From positions 1-64,000 of the forward strand of contig JASHQS010000067.1 of NCBI GenBank assembly GCA_030038995.1: a DNA stretch of 64,000 bases, written 5' to 3'. The notes beneath the pieces are model-generated. The model ran no database searches, had not been told where the DNA came from, and saw only the letters and a program-made list of their open reading frames with translations. The stretch is from Xanthobacteraceae bacterium. GTDB lineage: Bacteria > Pseudomonadota > Alphaproteobacteria > Rhizobiales > Xanthobacteraceae. Below, piece after piece: positions 1 to 8,120 of the stretch. The position numbers were made by a program, and so were the translations under genes. The stretch's first letter is position 1. The number at the start of each line of letters is the position of its first letter.

Positions 1-409
1 CCTCCGGCTCGAACAGCACGAGCCAGGCTTGCAGATGCGGCGCGATCTCGACGCTCTCCACGAAGCCGTAGAAATCGGCACGCCTTGAAGTCAGGCGGTC
101 GAGCGCGGCCGGTAGACTGCCTATGGGTCCGTACACGCTGTCATTGGCGAGCAAGAGACGCCCGTCCATTGCCGCGCGGTGCTTGGCAAAGCCAACGGCC
201 CACGAGCCGAGATCGAGCCCGACGTCGTCGCGCACGATAACGTCGAAACAGTCGGAGCGCAGGCGCTCAACGTCCGCAACCGGCAGGCGCGCCGTCGAGA
301 TGAACACTATGGAAAAATTCAGCGCTTTGATATGTTTGAGGTAGCGCAGAACGTAATCGTCGACCTTGTCGTCCTTATCAAAATGGGCGAAGAGGCAAAA
401 ATCCCGCAT
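1..409 (-). CDS. RgpF-like rhamnan-synthesis glycosyltransferase, partial (C-terminus beyond left edge)
   Basis: I translated the minus strand here directly; it is not in the ORF track because it runs off the window. The product begins MRDFCLFAHFDKDD and continues through a conserved VRDDVGLDLGSWAVGF block and LLLANDSVYGP. This pattern is typical of the rhamnan synthesis F (RgpF) family, which builds rhamnose-rich surface glycans at the cytoplasmic face. The ATG at 409 puts the family-typical CLFAHFD stretch right at the N-terminus, so I take it as the start. It lies 52 bases downstream of the SDR gene that ends at 462 and is probably the last visible gene of that minus-strand operon. Only about 136 residues are present, so completeness cannot be judged. 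Confidence 0.72.
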   Translation of the reverse strand, partial: MRDFCLFAHFDKDDKVDDYVLRYLKHIKALNFSIVFISTARLPVADVERLRSDCFDVIVRDDVGLDLGSWAVGFAKHRAAMDGRLLLANDSVYGPIGSLPAALDRLTSRRADFYGFVESVEIAPHLQAWLVLFEPE

Positions 410-461
410 GAATCGCTGTTTACCATTGCGCCGCGGCCCCGAACAGCAAATCCGAGCTTGT

Positions 462-1352
462 TCAGGCGCCGCTGAGAACGCGATCAAGGCCCTGATGAAT
501 CTCAGTTTCGGGCGCCCACGACAAGCGGTCGCGGACCTTGCTCATGTCGGCCACCAGGACGGCAGGCTCGCCCGGCGCCAATGGCATGGCGCCGAACTGC
601 GGCGAATCCGGCCTGCCGCAGCGCGCGGCCAGATATTCGACCACCGAGCGGATCGTCGTCGCGCGTCCGGTGCCGATGTTGAAGGCGCCGGTTTCCTGCG
701 ACAGCAAGAGCCGGATCAGAAGATCGGCTGCGTCCGGCGCGTAGATGAAATCCCGTTGCTGGCGGCCGTGGGTGGTTTGAACCGGCTTTCCGGCGCGCAG
801 CGCGGCGAGCAGCGACGGGATGAGACGCCCCGCCGGATCGCCGGGCCCATAGGGCAGGAACAGACGGCCCCAGGCCGCGGCAAATCCGTGCTGCTGCGCC
901 GCCGCTTGCACCGCAAGCCAGCAGGCCGCTTTGCACTTGCCGTAGACCGTCGCCGGGCGGATCGGCGTTTCATCCTCGATGCAGGGCCGGTCGTCCGGAT
1001 CATATTCGGCCGAGCTGCCGATGCCGACGAAACGCACACCGCCATGCGCGCCGAACGCGCCGGCAAGAAAAATCGTGGACTGCAGCCACGCGATGTTTTC
1101 CGGCGATTGCCTATAGAGCCGCGGCGTGGCGATCCAGGCGCCGTGCAGCAGATGCGTCGGCCGGATCTTGGCAATCAGCGGCACAACCTGCGCCGCTTCG
1201 CGCAAATCGGCCGCGTGCCAAGTCACGCCGGCGGCGGCCGCACCGCTGCGGCCGCGGTTGACGGCGTGGATTTCGCAATCTTCCATCGCCAGCCGGCGCA
1301 AGCAATGCGCGCCGATGAAGCCCGACGGCCCGGTGACGAGAACGCGTTTCAT
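462..1352 (-). CDS. NAD-dependent epimerase/dehydratase (extended SDR), likely nucleotide-sugar 4-ketoreductase
   Basis: This 296-residue extended SDR starts MKRVLVTGPSGFIGAH with a Rossmann TGxxGxxG motif. It carries a YGKCK catalytic YxxxK near residue 140 and ends in the substrate-binding region (RDFIYAPDAADLL, GAFNIGTG). The ORF track extends it upstream to 1499, but the ATG at 1352 overlaps the stop of the RfbC-like gene by four bases (ATGA), which decides the start. Such enzymes reduce or epimerise nucleotide-linked keto-sugars. Downstream of a cytidylyltransferase, a C-methyltransferase and a 3,5-epimerase, a terminal 4-ketoreductase is the most economical guess. The exact substrate is not visible in the sequence. 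Confidence 0.85.
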   Translation of the reverse strand: MKRVLVTGPSGFIGAHCLRRLAMEDCEIHAVNRGRSGAAAAGVTWHAADLREAAQVVPLIAKIRPTHLLHGAWIATPRLYRQSPENIAWLQSTIFLAGAFGAHGGVRFVGIGSSAEYDPDDRPCIEDETPIRPATVYGKCKAACWLAVQAAAQQHGFAAAWGRLFLPYGPGDPAGRLIPSLLAALRAGKPVQTTHGRQQRDFIYAPDAADLLIRLLLSQETGAFNIGTGRATTIRSVVEYLAARCGRPDSPQFGAMPLAPGEPAVLVADMSKVRDRLSWAPETEIHQGLDRVLSGA

Positions 1353-1879
1353 GCGCAAAAATCCGGCCAGCCCGCGTCTTTCCCGGACATCGTGGTCGGC
1401 TCGCCCGGCCATTCGATCGCAAACGCCGGATCGTTCCAGCGCACGCCCCGTGCCAGTTCGGGCACGTAGACGTCGCCCATCATGTAGAAGACCTCGCAAT
1501 CGTCTTCCAAGGTCATAAAACCGTGGGCGCAGCCCGCCGGGACCGCCAGCGCGTCACGATTGCGCTCGGACAGCTCGACGCCGGTCCAACGTCCGAAGCT
1601 CGCCGAATTTTTCCGCAGATCGACGGCGACGTCGAAGATGCGGCCGCGCGTGCAGCGAATGAGCTTGGGGTCGGGCCGCGGCTCGGCCTGATAATGCAGG
1701 CCGCGCAGCGTGCCCTTGCGGGCATTCCACGACGTGTTGCATTGCGGCCAGGCGGTGGGCAGGCCGGCCGCGGCGAACAAGGCGGCGTCGTAGGTCCGCG
1801 CGAACAGGCCGCGTTCATCCGCGTTCACCGTTGGGCTCACGACCAGCACACCGGCGAGCGCCGTTGGACGAATGTTCAT
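1349..1879 (-). CDS. rfbC-like: dTDP-4-dehydrorhamnose 3,5-epimerase family protein
   Basis: The 176-residue product matches the cupin-fold RmlC/RfbC family. Visible are TLRGLHYQ (His62 region), LIRCTRGRIFDVAVDLR with the usual catalytic Asp, and a C-terminal EVFYMMGDVYVPE stretch. Family members epimerise C3 and/or C5 of a nucleotide-4-keto-6-deoxysugar. The true ATG is at 1879, because the longer ORF-track start adds a low-complexity out-of-family extension. It overlaps the next SDR by ATGA and follows the C-methyltransferase by 10 bases. No RmlA, RmlB or RmlD set is in the window, and the neighbouring nucleotidyltransferase is CTP-type. The substrate is therefore more likely a CDP-keto-sugar than dTDP-rhamnose precursor. 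That is an inference from context. Confidence 0.9.
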   Translation of the reverse strand: MNIRPTALAGVLVVSPTVNADERGLFARTYDAALFAAAGLPTAWPQCNTSWNARKGTLRGLHYQAEPRPDPKLIRCTRGRIFDVAVDLRKNSASFGRWTGVELSERNRDALAVPAGCAHGFMTLEDDCEVFYMMGDVYVPELARGVRWNDPAFAIEWPGEPTTMSGKDAGWPDFCA

Positions 1880-1889
1880 GGCCGGCCCG

Positions 1890-3137
1890 TCAGGACAAAA
1901 CGGTGAGCTTCGGAATCGGCACGACAAAGCGGCCGCCCCATTGCCGGATGGCCGCCATGCGGTCCATGATCTCCTCCTTGATATTCCAGGGCAGGATGAG
2001 CAGGAAGTCCGGCTTGGTCGCAAAGATGCGGTCCGGCGCATGGATCGGAATCTGCACGCCCGGCAAATAGCGGCCCTGCTTATGCGGGCTGATGTCGACC
2101 GTATAGGGCAGAAGCTCCGGTCCGACGCCGCAATAATTGAGCAGCGTATTGCCTTTTGCCGGAGCGCCGTAGCCGACCACCGATTTGCCGGTCTTGCGCG
2201 CCTCGATCAGAAAGCCCAGCAGCTCGCATTTGATGTCGACGACCGACTTGGCGAAGCCGGCATAAGCCCCGATGCGGTCGAGGCCGGCGGCGCGCTCCTT
2301 GGCGATCGTGTCGGCCACCCTGCCGGTGCGTGCCAATGGCGCATCGTCGTGGCAGACGAAGGTGCGCAGCGAGCCGCCGTGAGTGGGCAATGCTTCGACG
2401 TCGTAGATGCGCAGACCATGCCTGGCGAAAATCTTATCGGCGACGAGAAACGAGAAATACGAGAAATGCTCGTGATAGATCGTATCGAACTGCTTCTCCC
2501 GGATCAGGTTGAGCAGGTGCGGAAATTCGAAGGTCGCCGTCCCTTCGGGCTTGAGCAACAGCTTGAAGCCGCCGACGAAATCATGCAGGTCGGGCACATG
2601 GGCGAGCACGTTGTTGGCGACCAGCAGATCGGCTGCCTTGCCGGCGTCGCGGAGCCGGCGCGCGGTTCCGATGCCGAAGAACGCCACTTCCGTGGCGATG
2701 CCCCGCTGCTGCGCCGCTCGGGCGACGTTCGCGGCCGGCTCGACGCCGAGCACGCCGATACCGCGCTCCTTGAAATATTGCAGGAGATAGCCGTCGTTGC
2801 TGGCGACTTCGACGACCAGCGAATCGGCATCGAGCCGATAGCGTTTCACCATCGCCCCGGCATAGTCGCGGCAATGATCGAGCCAGAGCTGCGAATAGGA
2901 GGAGAAATAAAGATAATCCTTGAAGATATTTTCGGCGGGCGCGAACTCCGGCAGCTGCACGAGCAGGCAATTGTCGCACACATAGGCGTGCAACGGGTAG
3001 GTCGGTTCGCTGCGCTCGATGGCCTCGGCGCCAAGCAGCGAGTTGGCGAGCGGCGAGCGGCCGAGATCGACGAAGCTCCGCTTAAGGTCGGCGTCGCAGA
3101 AGCGGCAGCGTCGTGCTGCTGTCTTGCTCTCCGTCAA
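1890..3137 (-). CDS. Sugar C-methyltransferase (TylC3/NovU-like, zinc-binding N-terminus)
   Basis: The 415-residue protein has the three-part layout of nucleotide-sugar C-methyltransferases. An N-terminal zinc site is formed by CRFCDADL and CDNCLLVQ. A central SAM-binding Rossmann domain reads VVEVASNDGYLLQYF then VLGVEPAANVA. A C-terminal domain carries VVGYGAPAKGNTLLNYCG. The family transfers a methyl group from SAM to C3 of a nucleotide-4-keto-deoxysugar, creating branched sugars such as mycarose. The start appears to be TTG at 3137, since no ATG or GTG precedes the zinc motif. It sits 10 bases after the SDR at 3148 and 10 bases before the RfbC-like gene, so it is surely co-transcribed with them. 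Confidence 0.9.
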   Translation of the reverse strand: MTESKTAARRCRFCDADLKRSFVDLGRSPLANSLLGAEAIERSEPTYPLHAYVCDNCLLVQLPEFAPAENIFKDYLYFSSYSQLWLDHCRDYAGAMVKRYRLDADSLVVEVASNDGYLLQYFKERGIGVLGVEPAANVARAAQQRGIATEVAFFGIGTARRLRDAGKAADLLVANNVLAHVPDLHDFVGGFKLLLKPEGTATFEFPHLLNLIREKQFDTIYHEHFSYFSFLVADKIFARHGLRIYDVEALPTHGGSLRTFVCHDDAPLARTGRVADTIAKERAAGLDRIGAYAGFAKSVVDIKCELLGFLIEARKTGKSVVGYGAPAKGNTLLNYCGVGPELLPYTVDISPHKQGRYLPGVQIPIHAPDRIFATKPDFLLILPWNIKEEIMDRMAAIRQWGGRFVVPIPKLTVLS

Positions 3138-3147
3138 GACTGAATTC

Positions 3148-4218
3148 TCACGGTGGAAATCCGTTTCTTCGAGGCACGCGCCAGTTCAAGTCTTCGTCGA
3201 GGCGTCCCTGTTCGATATGGCGCTCCAGGACGCGCAGGCGGATGAGCGGCGATTGCCGGAAATCGGCATCGGCAAAAGCGATCGCGCGCAAGCCCGCGTT
3301 CAGCGCCGCGATGGTCGATTGCAGCGAGTGGCGCGGCTGATGACACGGCGCGAGCTTGCGGAACAGGGCAAAGTCCACCTTGTAGGAGCGGCCGTCCGGC
3401 TCGGCCGCGCGGTTGATGGAGACCGTCGTGCCGGGCACGGCGGCCGCCACCGCGTGCGCCAAATCCTTGATCTGGTAGTTCCAGCCGTCGGCGCCGACAT
3501 TGAGCGCGAGAAAGTCGCCGCCGTCGTCGGCCTGTCGCCGCAGCGCCCATTCGATGGCTCGCGCCATGTCGTGCACGTCGATCAGCGGCCGCCATGGCGT
3601 GCCGTCGCTGAGCACGGTAATTTCGTTGGACGACAGCGCGCCGGCGACAAAATCGTTGAGCACGAGATCAAGGCGCAAGCGGTCCGACATGCCGCACGCG
3701 GTGGCAAAGCGCAACGCCGTCGTGACCATGCCGTCGAGGTCGAGCTGCCGCAATGAATCTTCGGTGGCGATTTTCGACCGCGCGTAGGCGGTCTGCGGAT
3801 TGAGCGGGTCTTGCTCGGAGCGGGCGCGGCCGTCGCCGGCGACGCCGTAAACGCTGCAGCTCGAGGCGAATATGAAATTCTTCACCCTCGCGGCGGCAGC
3901 GGTCTGGGCCAGCGCGACGCTGGCGCGATGATTGATGGCCCCGGTGACGGCGGCGAAACGGTTGCCCATCGGATCGTTCGAGACGGCGGCAAGATGCACG
4001 ACGGCGTCGAAGCCGTCGAGATCGGCAGCCGATATCGCGCGCACGTCGCCGAAGCGTTGCGCGTCAAGCAGCCGTTCCGGCAGCTCATTCGAGGTCAGGC
4101 AATGGGCGAAGAAGCCGCTGTCGAAACCGGCGATATAAGCAAGCGGCATCACGTCGCGCAGATGACGGACAAGCACCGGACCGACATAGCCCATATTGCC
4201 GGTGATCAGGATGCGCAT
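3148..4218 (-). CDS. NAD-dependent epimerase/dehydratase (extended SDR)
   Basis: A 356-residue extended SDR begins MRILITGNMGYVGPVL and has VVHLAAVSNDPMG, an SSCSVYG serine block and a YARSK catalytic YxxxK. It lies three bases downstream of the RfbF-like cytidylyltransferase, the position where CDP-glucose 4,6-dehydratase (RfbG) usually stands. However, its N-terminus lacks the typical RfbG GHTGFKGSW signature. It may be a 4,6-dehydratase of another subgroup or an epimerase/reductase. Sequence alone supports an NAD(P)-dependent nucleotide-sugar enzyme in the same pathway as its neighbours. Confidence 0.85.
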   Translation of the reverse strand: MRILITGNMGYVGPVLVRHLRDVMPLAYIAGFDSGFFAHCLTSNELPERLLDAQRFGDVRAISAADLDGFDAVVHLAAVSNDPMGNRFAAVTGAINHRASVALAQTAAAARVKNFIFASSCSVYGVAGDGRARSEQDPLNPQTAYARSKIATEDSLRQLDLDGMVTTALRFATACGMSDRLRLDLVLNDFVAGALSSNEITVLSDGTPWRPLIDVHDMARAIEWALRRQADDGGDFLALNVGADGWNYQIKDLAHAVAAAVPGTTVSINRAAEPDGRSYKVDFALFRKLAPCHQPRHSLQSTIAALNAGLRAIAFADADFRQSPLIRLRVLERHIEQGRLDEDLNWRVPRRNGFPP

Positions 4219-4221
4219 CGT

Positions 4222-5001
4222 TCACCAGATTTTCCATGGCGCATCGCCGCTTCGCCAAAGCTCCTCGAGGTAGCGTTTGTCGCGCAGCGTGTCCATCGGG
4301 TGCCAGAAACCGGTATGCCGATGCGCCGCGAGCTGGCCCTGCGCGCTGAGCCGTTGCAGCGGCGCCTGCTCGAAGGTCGTATCGTCGCCCTCGATGTAAT
4401 CGATCACTTTCGGCGACAGCACCAGAAAGCCGCCGTTGATCCAGGTGTCGTCGCCCTGCGGCTTCTCCTTGAAGCTGCGGACCACGTCGGCGGCATCGAT
4501 CTCGAGCGCGCCGAAGCGTCCCGGCGGCTGCACCGCCGTGATAGTGGCGAGCAGCCGGTGCGCCTCGTGGAATGCGACGAGCTTTGCGATGTCGATGCGG
4601 GCGACACCGTCGCCATAGGTGAGGCAAAAAGTCTTGTCGCCGATATGATCGCGCACCCGGCGGATGCGTCCCCCGGTCATCGTCGCGTCGCCGGTGTCCA
4701 CCAACGTGACCCGCCACGGCTCGGCGCGACGGTGGTGGACGATCGTGGAATTGTTCGACAGGTCGAACGTCACGTCGCTCATATGCAAATCGTAATTGGC
4801 GAAATATTCTTTGATCATATAGCCCTTGTAGCCAAGGCAGATGATGAAGTCGTGCAAACCGAACGTCGAATAGATTTGCATGATATGCCAAAGGATCGGG
4901 TGGCCGCCGATCTCGACCAAGGGCTTCGGCCGGACCTCGGTTTCTTCGGCCAGCCGGCTGCCGAAGCCGCCTGCCAGGATGACCACCTTGCCGATATCCA
5001 C
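4222..5001 (-). CDS. rfbF: Glucose-1-phosphate cytidylyltransferase-like nucleotidyltransferase
   Basis: The 259-residue product starts [37 protein letters not shown], the nucleotidyltransferase signature with GGxGxRL and PKP. The length and the motifs [34 protein letters not shown] and a C-terminal [12 protein letters not shown] are those of RfbF. RfbF joins CTP and glucose 1-phosphate to give CDP-glucose, the entry to CDP-deoxysugars. The start is GTG at 5001, preceded by a GGGGGAAA ribosome site. It is the first gene of the minus-strand operon and diverges from the glycosyltransferase-like gene at 5225. Confidence 0.92.
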   Translation of the reverse strand: MDIGKVVILAGGFGSRLAEETEVRPKPLVEIGGHPILWHIMQIYSTFGLHDFIICLGYKGYMIKEYFANYDLHMSDVTFDLSNNSTIVHHRRAEPWRVTLVDTGDATMTGGRIRRVRDHIGDKTFCLTYGDGVARIDIAKLVAFHEAHRLLATITAVQPPGRFGALEIDAADVVRSFKEKPQGDDTWINGGFLVLSPKVIDYIEGDDTTFEQAPLQRLSAQGQLAAHRHTGFWHPMDTLRDKRYLEELWRSGDAPWKIW

Positions 5002-5224
5002 GGCTTTCCCCCGAAGCGATCACAGTCGGATAGCAGCATTGGCCGCGGACAGGCAATATGCTTGGGCCGCTGCGCTCCTTGAAGCTGCGACGGCGCCACG
5101 CCATCGGCAGAAAATCGATTGATGCCGGACGGCAGCTTGATCTTCGCCGGCAAGCCTGTAGTGTCGCGCGCGCAACGCGCCGTTGGGCGCGGAGCGCATT
5201 TTCAGCTGTCGTCGAGGCCCACGC

Positions 5225-6217
5225 TTGGCGCAGATCGGCGTCATCTATCTTTGTCGGTCCGCCGAAGGCGAGCGCCCGGTCCGCCGTTTCGTGGACAGCT
5301 ATCGCGCGCATCCGGCCGGCCTTGATCACGATCTGCACGTCATATTCAAAGGCTTTTGCAGCGAGGATTCCCGCGCAGCCGCACAGGCGCTCTTTGGCGA
5401 GCTCCCGGTTCATGCCATCGAGCTCGAAGACCGGGGTTATGATATCGGCTCCTATGTCGCCGCCGCGAGGCTTGTCGCCAATCCCCGCCTGATCTTTTTC
5501 AACACGTTCACCGAGCTGCTCGCCGATGACTGGCTGAAAAAGTTCGATGACGCGCTCAGTCTGGCGGGAGTCGGATTGGTCGGCGCCACCGGGTCGTGGC
5601 AGTCGTCCCGGTCGCTGTATGTAGCGGGCTTGCGGAGCGCGCTGCATTCGGTCAGGCATCCATTGGACTATTTGAGTCGGTTGCGAGCAGGCCCTCTGCC
5701 TATCGACGGCGGCCGCGCGGCGCCGAGCATCGGCACGGCTGGCGAGGTGATACGCGCTGACGCACGTCAAATGTGCCGCCGATTTTTCACTGTCCTCTAC
5801 CGCCTCCTTCGTTTCGATCACTACGTCGTCAACCACGCCCGCTATCCGAACCCGCACATTCGTACCAACGCTTTTATGATCGAGAGAGATCGTTTCCTGG
5901 CACTGCGGGCTTCGTCGTTCAGGACGAAATTCGGGGTCTACAAGTTCGAAAGCGGACGGCAATCGCTGACGCAGCAGATCCTGGCGCAAAATCTCAGACC
6001 GGTCGTGGTCGACCGCAATGGTCGTGTTTACGACGTAGCGGACTGGCAATCGTCGTCGACCTACTGCAGCAATCAGCAGGCCAATCTCATCGCCGCCGAC
6101 AACCGCACGCGCGATTATGCCGAGGGAAGCCAGCAGCTGCGGGCTCGCTTGCAGGCGCATGCCTGGGAACATCCGGCGTCCTGGATCGGAGAACACCGGC
6201 CTCCGGTGCAACGCTGA
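5225..6217 (+). CDS. Glycosyltransferase-like protein of surface-glycan clusters
   Basis: The 330-residue protein begins LAQIGVIYLCRSAEGERPVRRFVDSYRAHPAGLDHDLHVIFKGF. It continues with DRGYDIGSYVAAARLV, LIFFNTFTELLADDWLKKFDDAL, GLVGATGSWQS and an NPHIRTNAFMIERDRF block. That arrangement resembles GT-A-type proteins found beside O-antigen genes in alphaproteobacteria, but no catalytic DxD is plain, so the activity is inferred. I chose TTG at 5225 because GAGG lies seven bases upstream and the family motif starts there. The ORF-track start at 5183 is also a TTG. The gene is transcribed toward the ABC exporter. Confidence 0.62.
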   Translation: MAQIGVIYLCRSAEGERPVRRFVDSYRAHPAGLDHDLHVIFKGFCSEDSRAAAQALFGELPVHAIELEDRGYDIGSYVAAARLVANPRLIFFNTFTELLADDWLKKFDDALSLAGVGLVGATGSWQSSRSLYVAGLRSALHSVRHPLDYLSRLRAGPLPIDGGRAAPSIGTAGEVIRADARQMCRRFFTVLYRLLRFDHYVVNHARYPNPHIRTNAFMIERDRFLALRASSFRTKFGVYKFESGRQSLTQQILAQNLRPVVVDRNGRVYDVADWQSSSTYCSNQQANLIAADNRTRDYAEGSQQLRARLQAHAWEHPASWIGEHRPPVQR

Positions 6218-6420
6218 CCGCGGACCTCGCCCCCGGCCGGCGATTGGAAATGCCGGTTTCGCTCCTTGCATCGGCATTGCCGGGCTTTGCGGCGTCCAGG
6301 CGAAGGGTTGAGGACAAACGCTTGGAACTTTGCCGCCGCGACCATTGATCCGCACTTGCGGCTGCCAAGCCGCCTTGCTAAGCAACACGCGAATTCGCGG
6401 ATGGGGAGCCGCCGCTGCGC

Positions 6421-7224
6421 ATGTTAGCGTTGACCTCGACCCACTTGGATTCCGCTGTCGACGACCTGCGTAACGGCCTTTCTTCCTGGCGGCTCAGTCA
6501 TTTCCTCGCCTGGCAGGACGTCAAGCAAAGATATCGGCGGTCCACGCTGGGCCCGCTATGGATGACGCTGTCCTTCGGCATTCAGATTTTCACGATGGGC
6601 TTTTTGAGCGCCTTTCTGTTCGGCGCCGCACTGGCAAAATCCTTTCCCTACGTCTGCTCCGGCATGCTGCTGTGGGCTCTCATCACGCAGACCATCAACG
6701 ACGGCGCCGGACTGTTCGTCGCCTCCGCTCGTTATATCACGCAGATCAAATGCCCGCTGACCGTATTCCTGGTGCAGACGGTTTGGCGCAATGTCATCAT
6801 CGCCGCTCATAATGTGGTCATCTATGTCGCCATTGCCTTGTTTTTTGTCGTCGTCCCCAGCCGGAGCATGGTGCTGTGGCCGCTCGGCTTGCTTCTGGTC
6901 GTGATCTGCCTGTCGTGGATGGCTCTGGTGGCGGCAGTCATCTCGGCCCGGTATCGCGATGTCCCGTTGATGATTTCCAACATTATCACCGTTCTGTTCT
7001 GGTTGACGCCGCTGATGTATTTTCCCGAGCAACTCGGCAAGAAGCGTTTCATTGCCGACTATAATCCATTCACGCACATGATCGCCCTTGTCCGTGAACC
7101 ATTGTTGGGGGGCACGCCAACGCTGAATGATTGGCTGGTCGTTTTGGCGCTGGCCGTCGTCGGTTGGGTCGGAACCTTTTTGTTCTTCGCCCGCTTCCGC
7201 TCCCGCATCGTCTACTGGCTTTAG
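6421..7224 (+). CDS. wzm: ABC-2 type polysaccharide export permease (Wzm-like)
   Basis: This 267-residue membrane protein has the family hallmark DVKQRYRRSTLGPLWMTLSFGIQIFTMGFLSAFLFG near residues 36-75. About six hydrophobic segments follow, with a WLTPLMYFPEQLG block before the last helices. Wzm-type permeases pair with a Wzt ATPase to flip lipid-linked O-antigen or capsule across the inner membrane. The ATPase gene follows after seven bases. No Wzx or Wzy is evident in the window, so the cluster glycan is probably polymerised in the cytoplasm and exported by this ABC route. Confidence 0.92.
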   Translation: MLALTSTHLDSAVDDLRNGLSSWRLSHFLAWQDVKQRYRRSTLGPLWMTLSFGIQIFTMGFLSAFLFGAALAKSFPYVCSGMLLWALITQTINDGAGLFVASARYITQIKCPLTVFLVQTVWRNVIIAAHNVVIYVAIALFFVVVPSRSMVLWPLGLLLVVICLSWMALVAAVISARYRDVPLMISNIITVLFWLTPLMYFPEQLGKKRFIADYNPFTHMIALVREPLLGGTPTLNDWLVVLALAVVGWVGTFLFFARFRSRIVYWL

Positions 7225-7231
7225 TGCAGCA

Positions 7232-8035
7232 ATGCTGTCGATCATTGGCAAAGACATTCACGTTCAGTTTCCGATCTACGACCCCCGTATGCGGTCGTTG
7301 AAATATTCGCTCGGCATCAAGCATCTTGCCAAAGGTATCAGCCGCGTTACTACGAAAAGCTGGGACGTCGGCGGCCAGATCGGCACCGGCGAAACCGGCA
7401 GGATCGTGGTCAAGGCGCTCGACGGCGTATCCTTTGAGGTGTTCGAGGGCGACCGGGTTGCAATCCTGGGCCGCAATGGTTCCGGCAAAACCACGCTGTT
7501 GCGGACGCTCGCCGGCATTTACGAGCCGGTCAGCGGCGCGATCCAGGCGGTCGGACGCGTGTTTCCGCTGTTCGATCTTCAACTCGGCATGGATCTGGAC
7601 GCGACCGGCATCGAGAATATCTGGTTGCGAGGAAAAATGCTCGGCCTGACGACCAAGCAGATCAGGGACGCGCTCGACGACATTGCCGACTTCACCGAAC
7701 TCGGCGATTACCTCCACATGCCGATCCGCGCTTATTCCACCGGCATGGCGCTGCGTCTGGCGTTTGCAATCTCGACCGCCATCACCCCGGAAATCCTTGT
7801 CCTCGACGAGATGATCGGCGCCGGAGATGACGCTTTTATCGCCAGAGCCGACGCTCGCTTGAAGACCTTTCTGGCAAGAACGGGAATTTTGATCATCGCC
7901 AGTCATAGCACGTCGATGCTGCGTCAGTGGTGCAACAAGGGAATGCTTCTGGAGCATGGCAGGCTGGTTGCCCAGGGGTCGCTCGAGGACGTGGTGTCGG
8001 CATACCAATCCGAGGTGGCGGCCGAGCGGCGATGA
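7232..8035 (+). CDS. wzt: ABC transporter ATP-binding protein for polysaccharide export (Wzt/KpsT-like, short form)
   Basis: The 267-residue ATPase starts MLSIIGKDIHVQFPIYD at 7232. The ORF-track start at 7127 lies inside wzm and is unlikely. Walker A is GRNGSGKT, the signature region is YSTGMALRLAF, Walker B is ILVLDEMIGAGD, and the switch His is in IIASHS. It energises export with the Wzm-like permease just upstream. Its length stops right after the nucleotide-binding domain, so it lacks the C-terminal carbohydrate-binding domain found in Wzt proteins that recognise a terminal sugar modification. This suggests a KpsT-like or short-Wzt export mode. Confidence 0.92.
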   Translation: MLSIIGKDIHVQFPIYDPRMRSLKYSLGIKHLAKGISRVTTKSWDVGGQIGTGETGRIVVKALDGVSFEVFEGDRVAILGRNGSGKTTLLRTLAGIYEPVSGAIQAVGRVFPLFDLQLGMDLDATGIENIWLRGKMLGLTTKQIRDALDDIADFTELGDYLHMPIRAYSTGMALRLAFAISTAITPEILVLDEMIGAGDDAFIARADARLKTFLARTGILIIASHSTSMLRQWCNKGMLLEHGRLVAQGSLEDVVSAYQSEVAAERR

Positions 8036-8061
8036 ACCCGCCGGTCTGACGGACGGCGCCG

Positions 8062-8093
8062 CCGCCGCCATCTGTTGCGACGGCGGACTTTTT
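8062..8093 (+). terminator. Candidate intrinsic terminator after wzt
   Basis: A CCGCCG arm and a CGGCGG arm flank a 13-base loop and are followed by ACTTTTT. It lies between wzt and the first gene of the tandem unnamed family. It may end or attenuate transcription of the exporter pair, although the same operon could read through. No experiment supports it; the call is from sequence only. Confidence 0.45.
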
Positions 8094-8120
8094 CGGGCAG
8101 CAGACTAAAACGGTTTTGCA

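Noticed and set aside
1872-3143. 423-codon plus-strand ORF
   Set aside because: It lies antisense to the C-methyltransferase, which has full family motifs. The plus-strand translation has no recognisable domain.
4085-6388. 767-codon minus-strand ORF
   Set aside because: It runs out of frame through the cytidylyltransferase and antisense to the glycosyltransferase-like gene. High GC keeps it open; no domain is visible.
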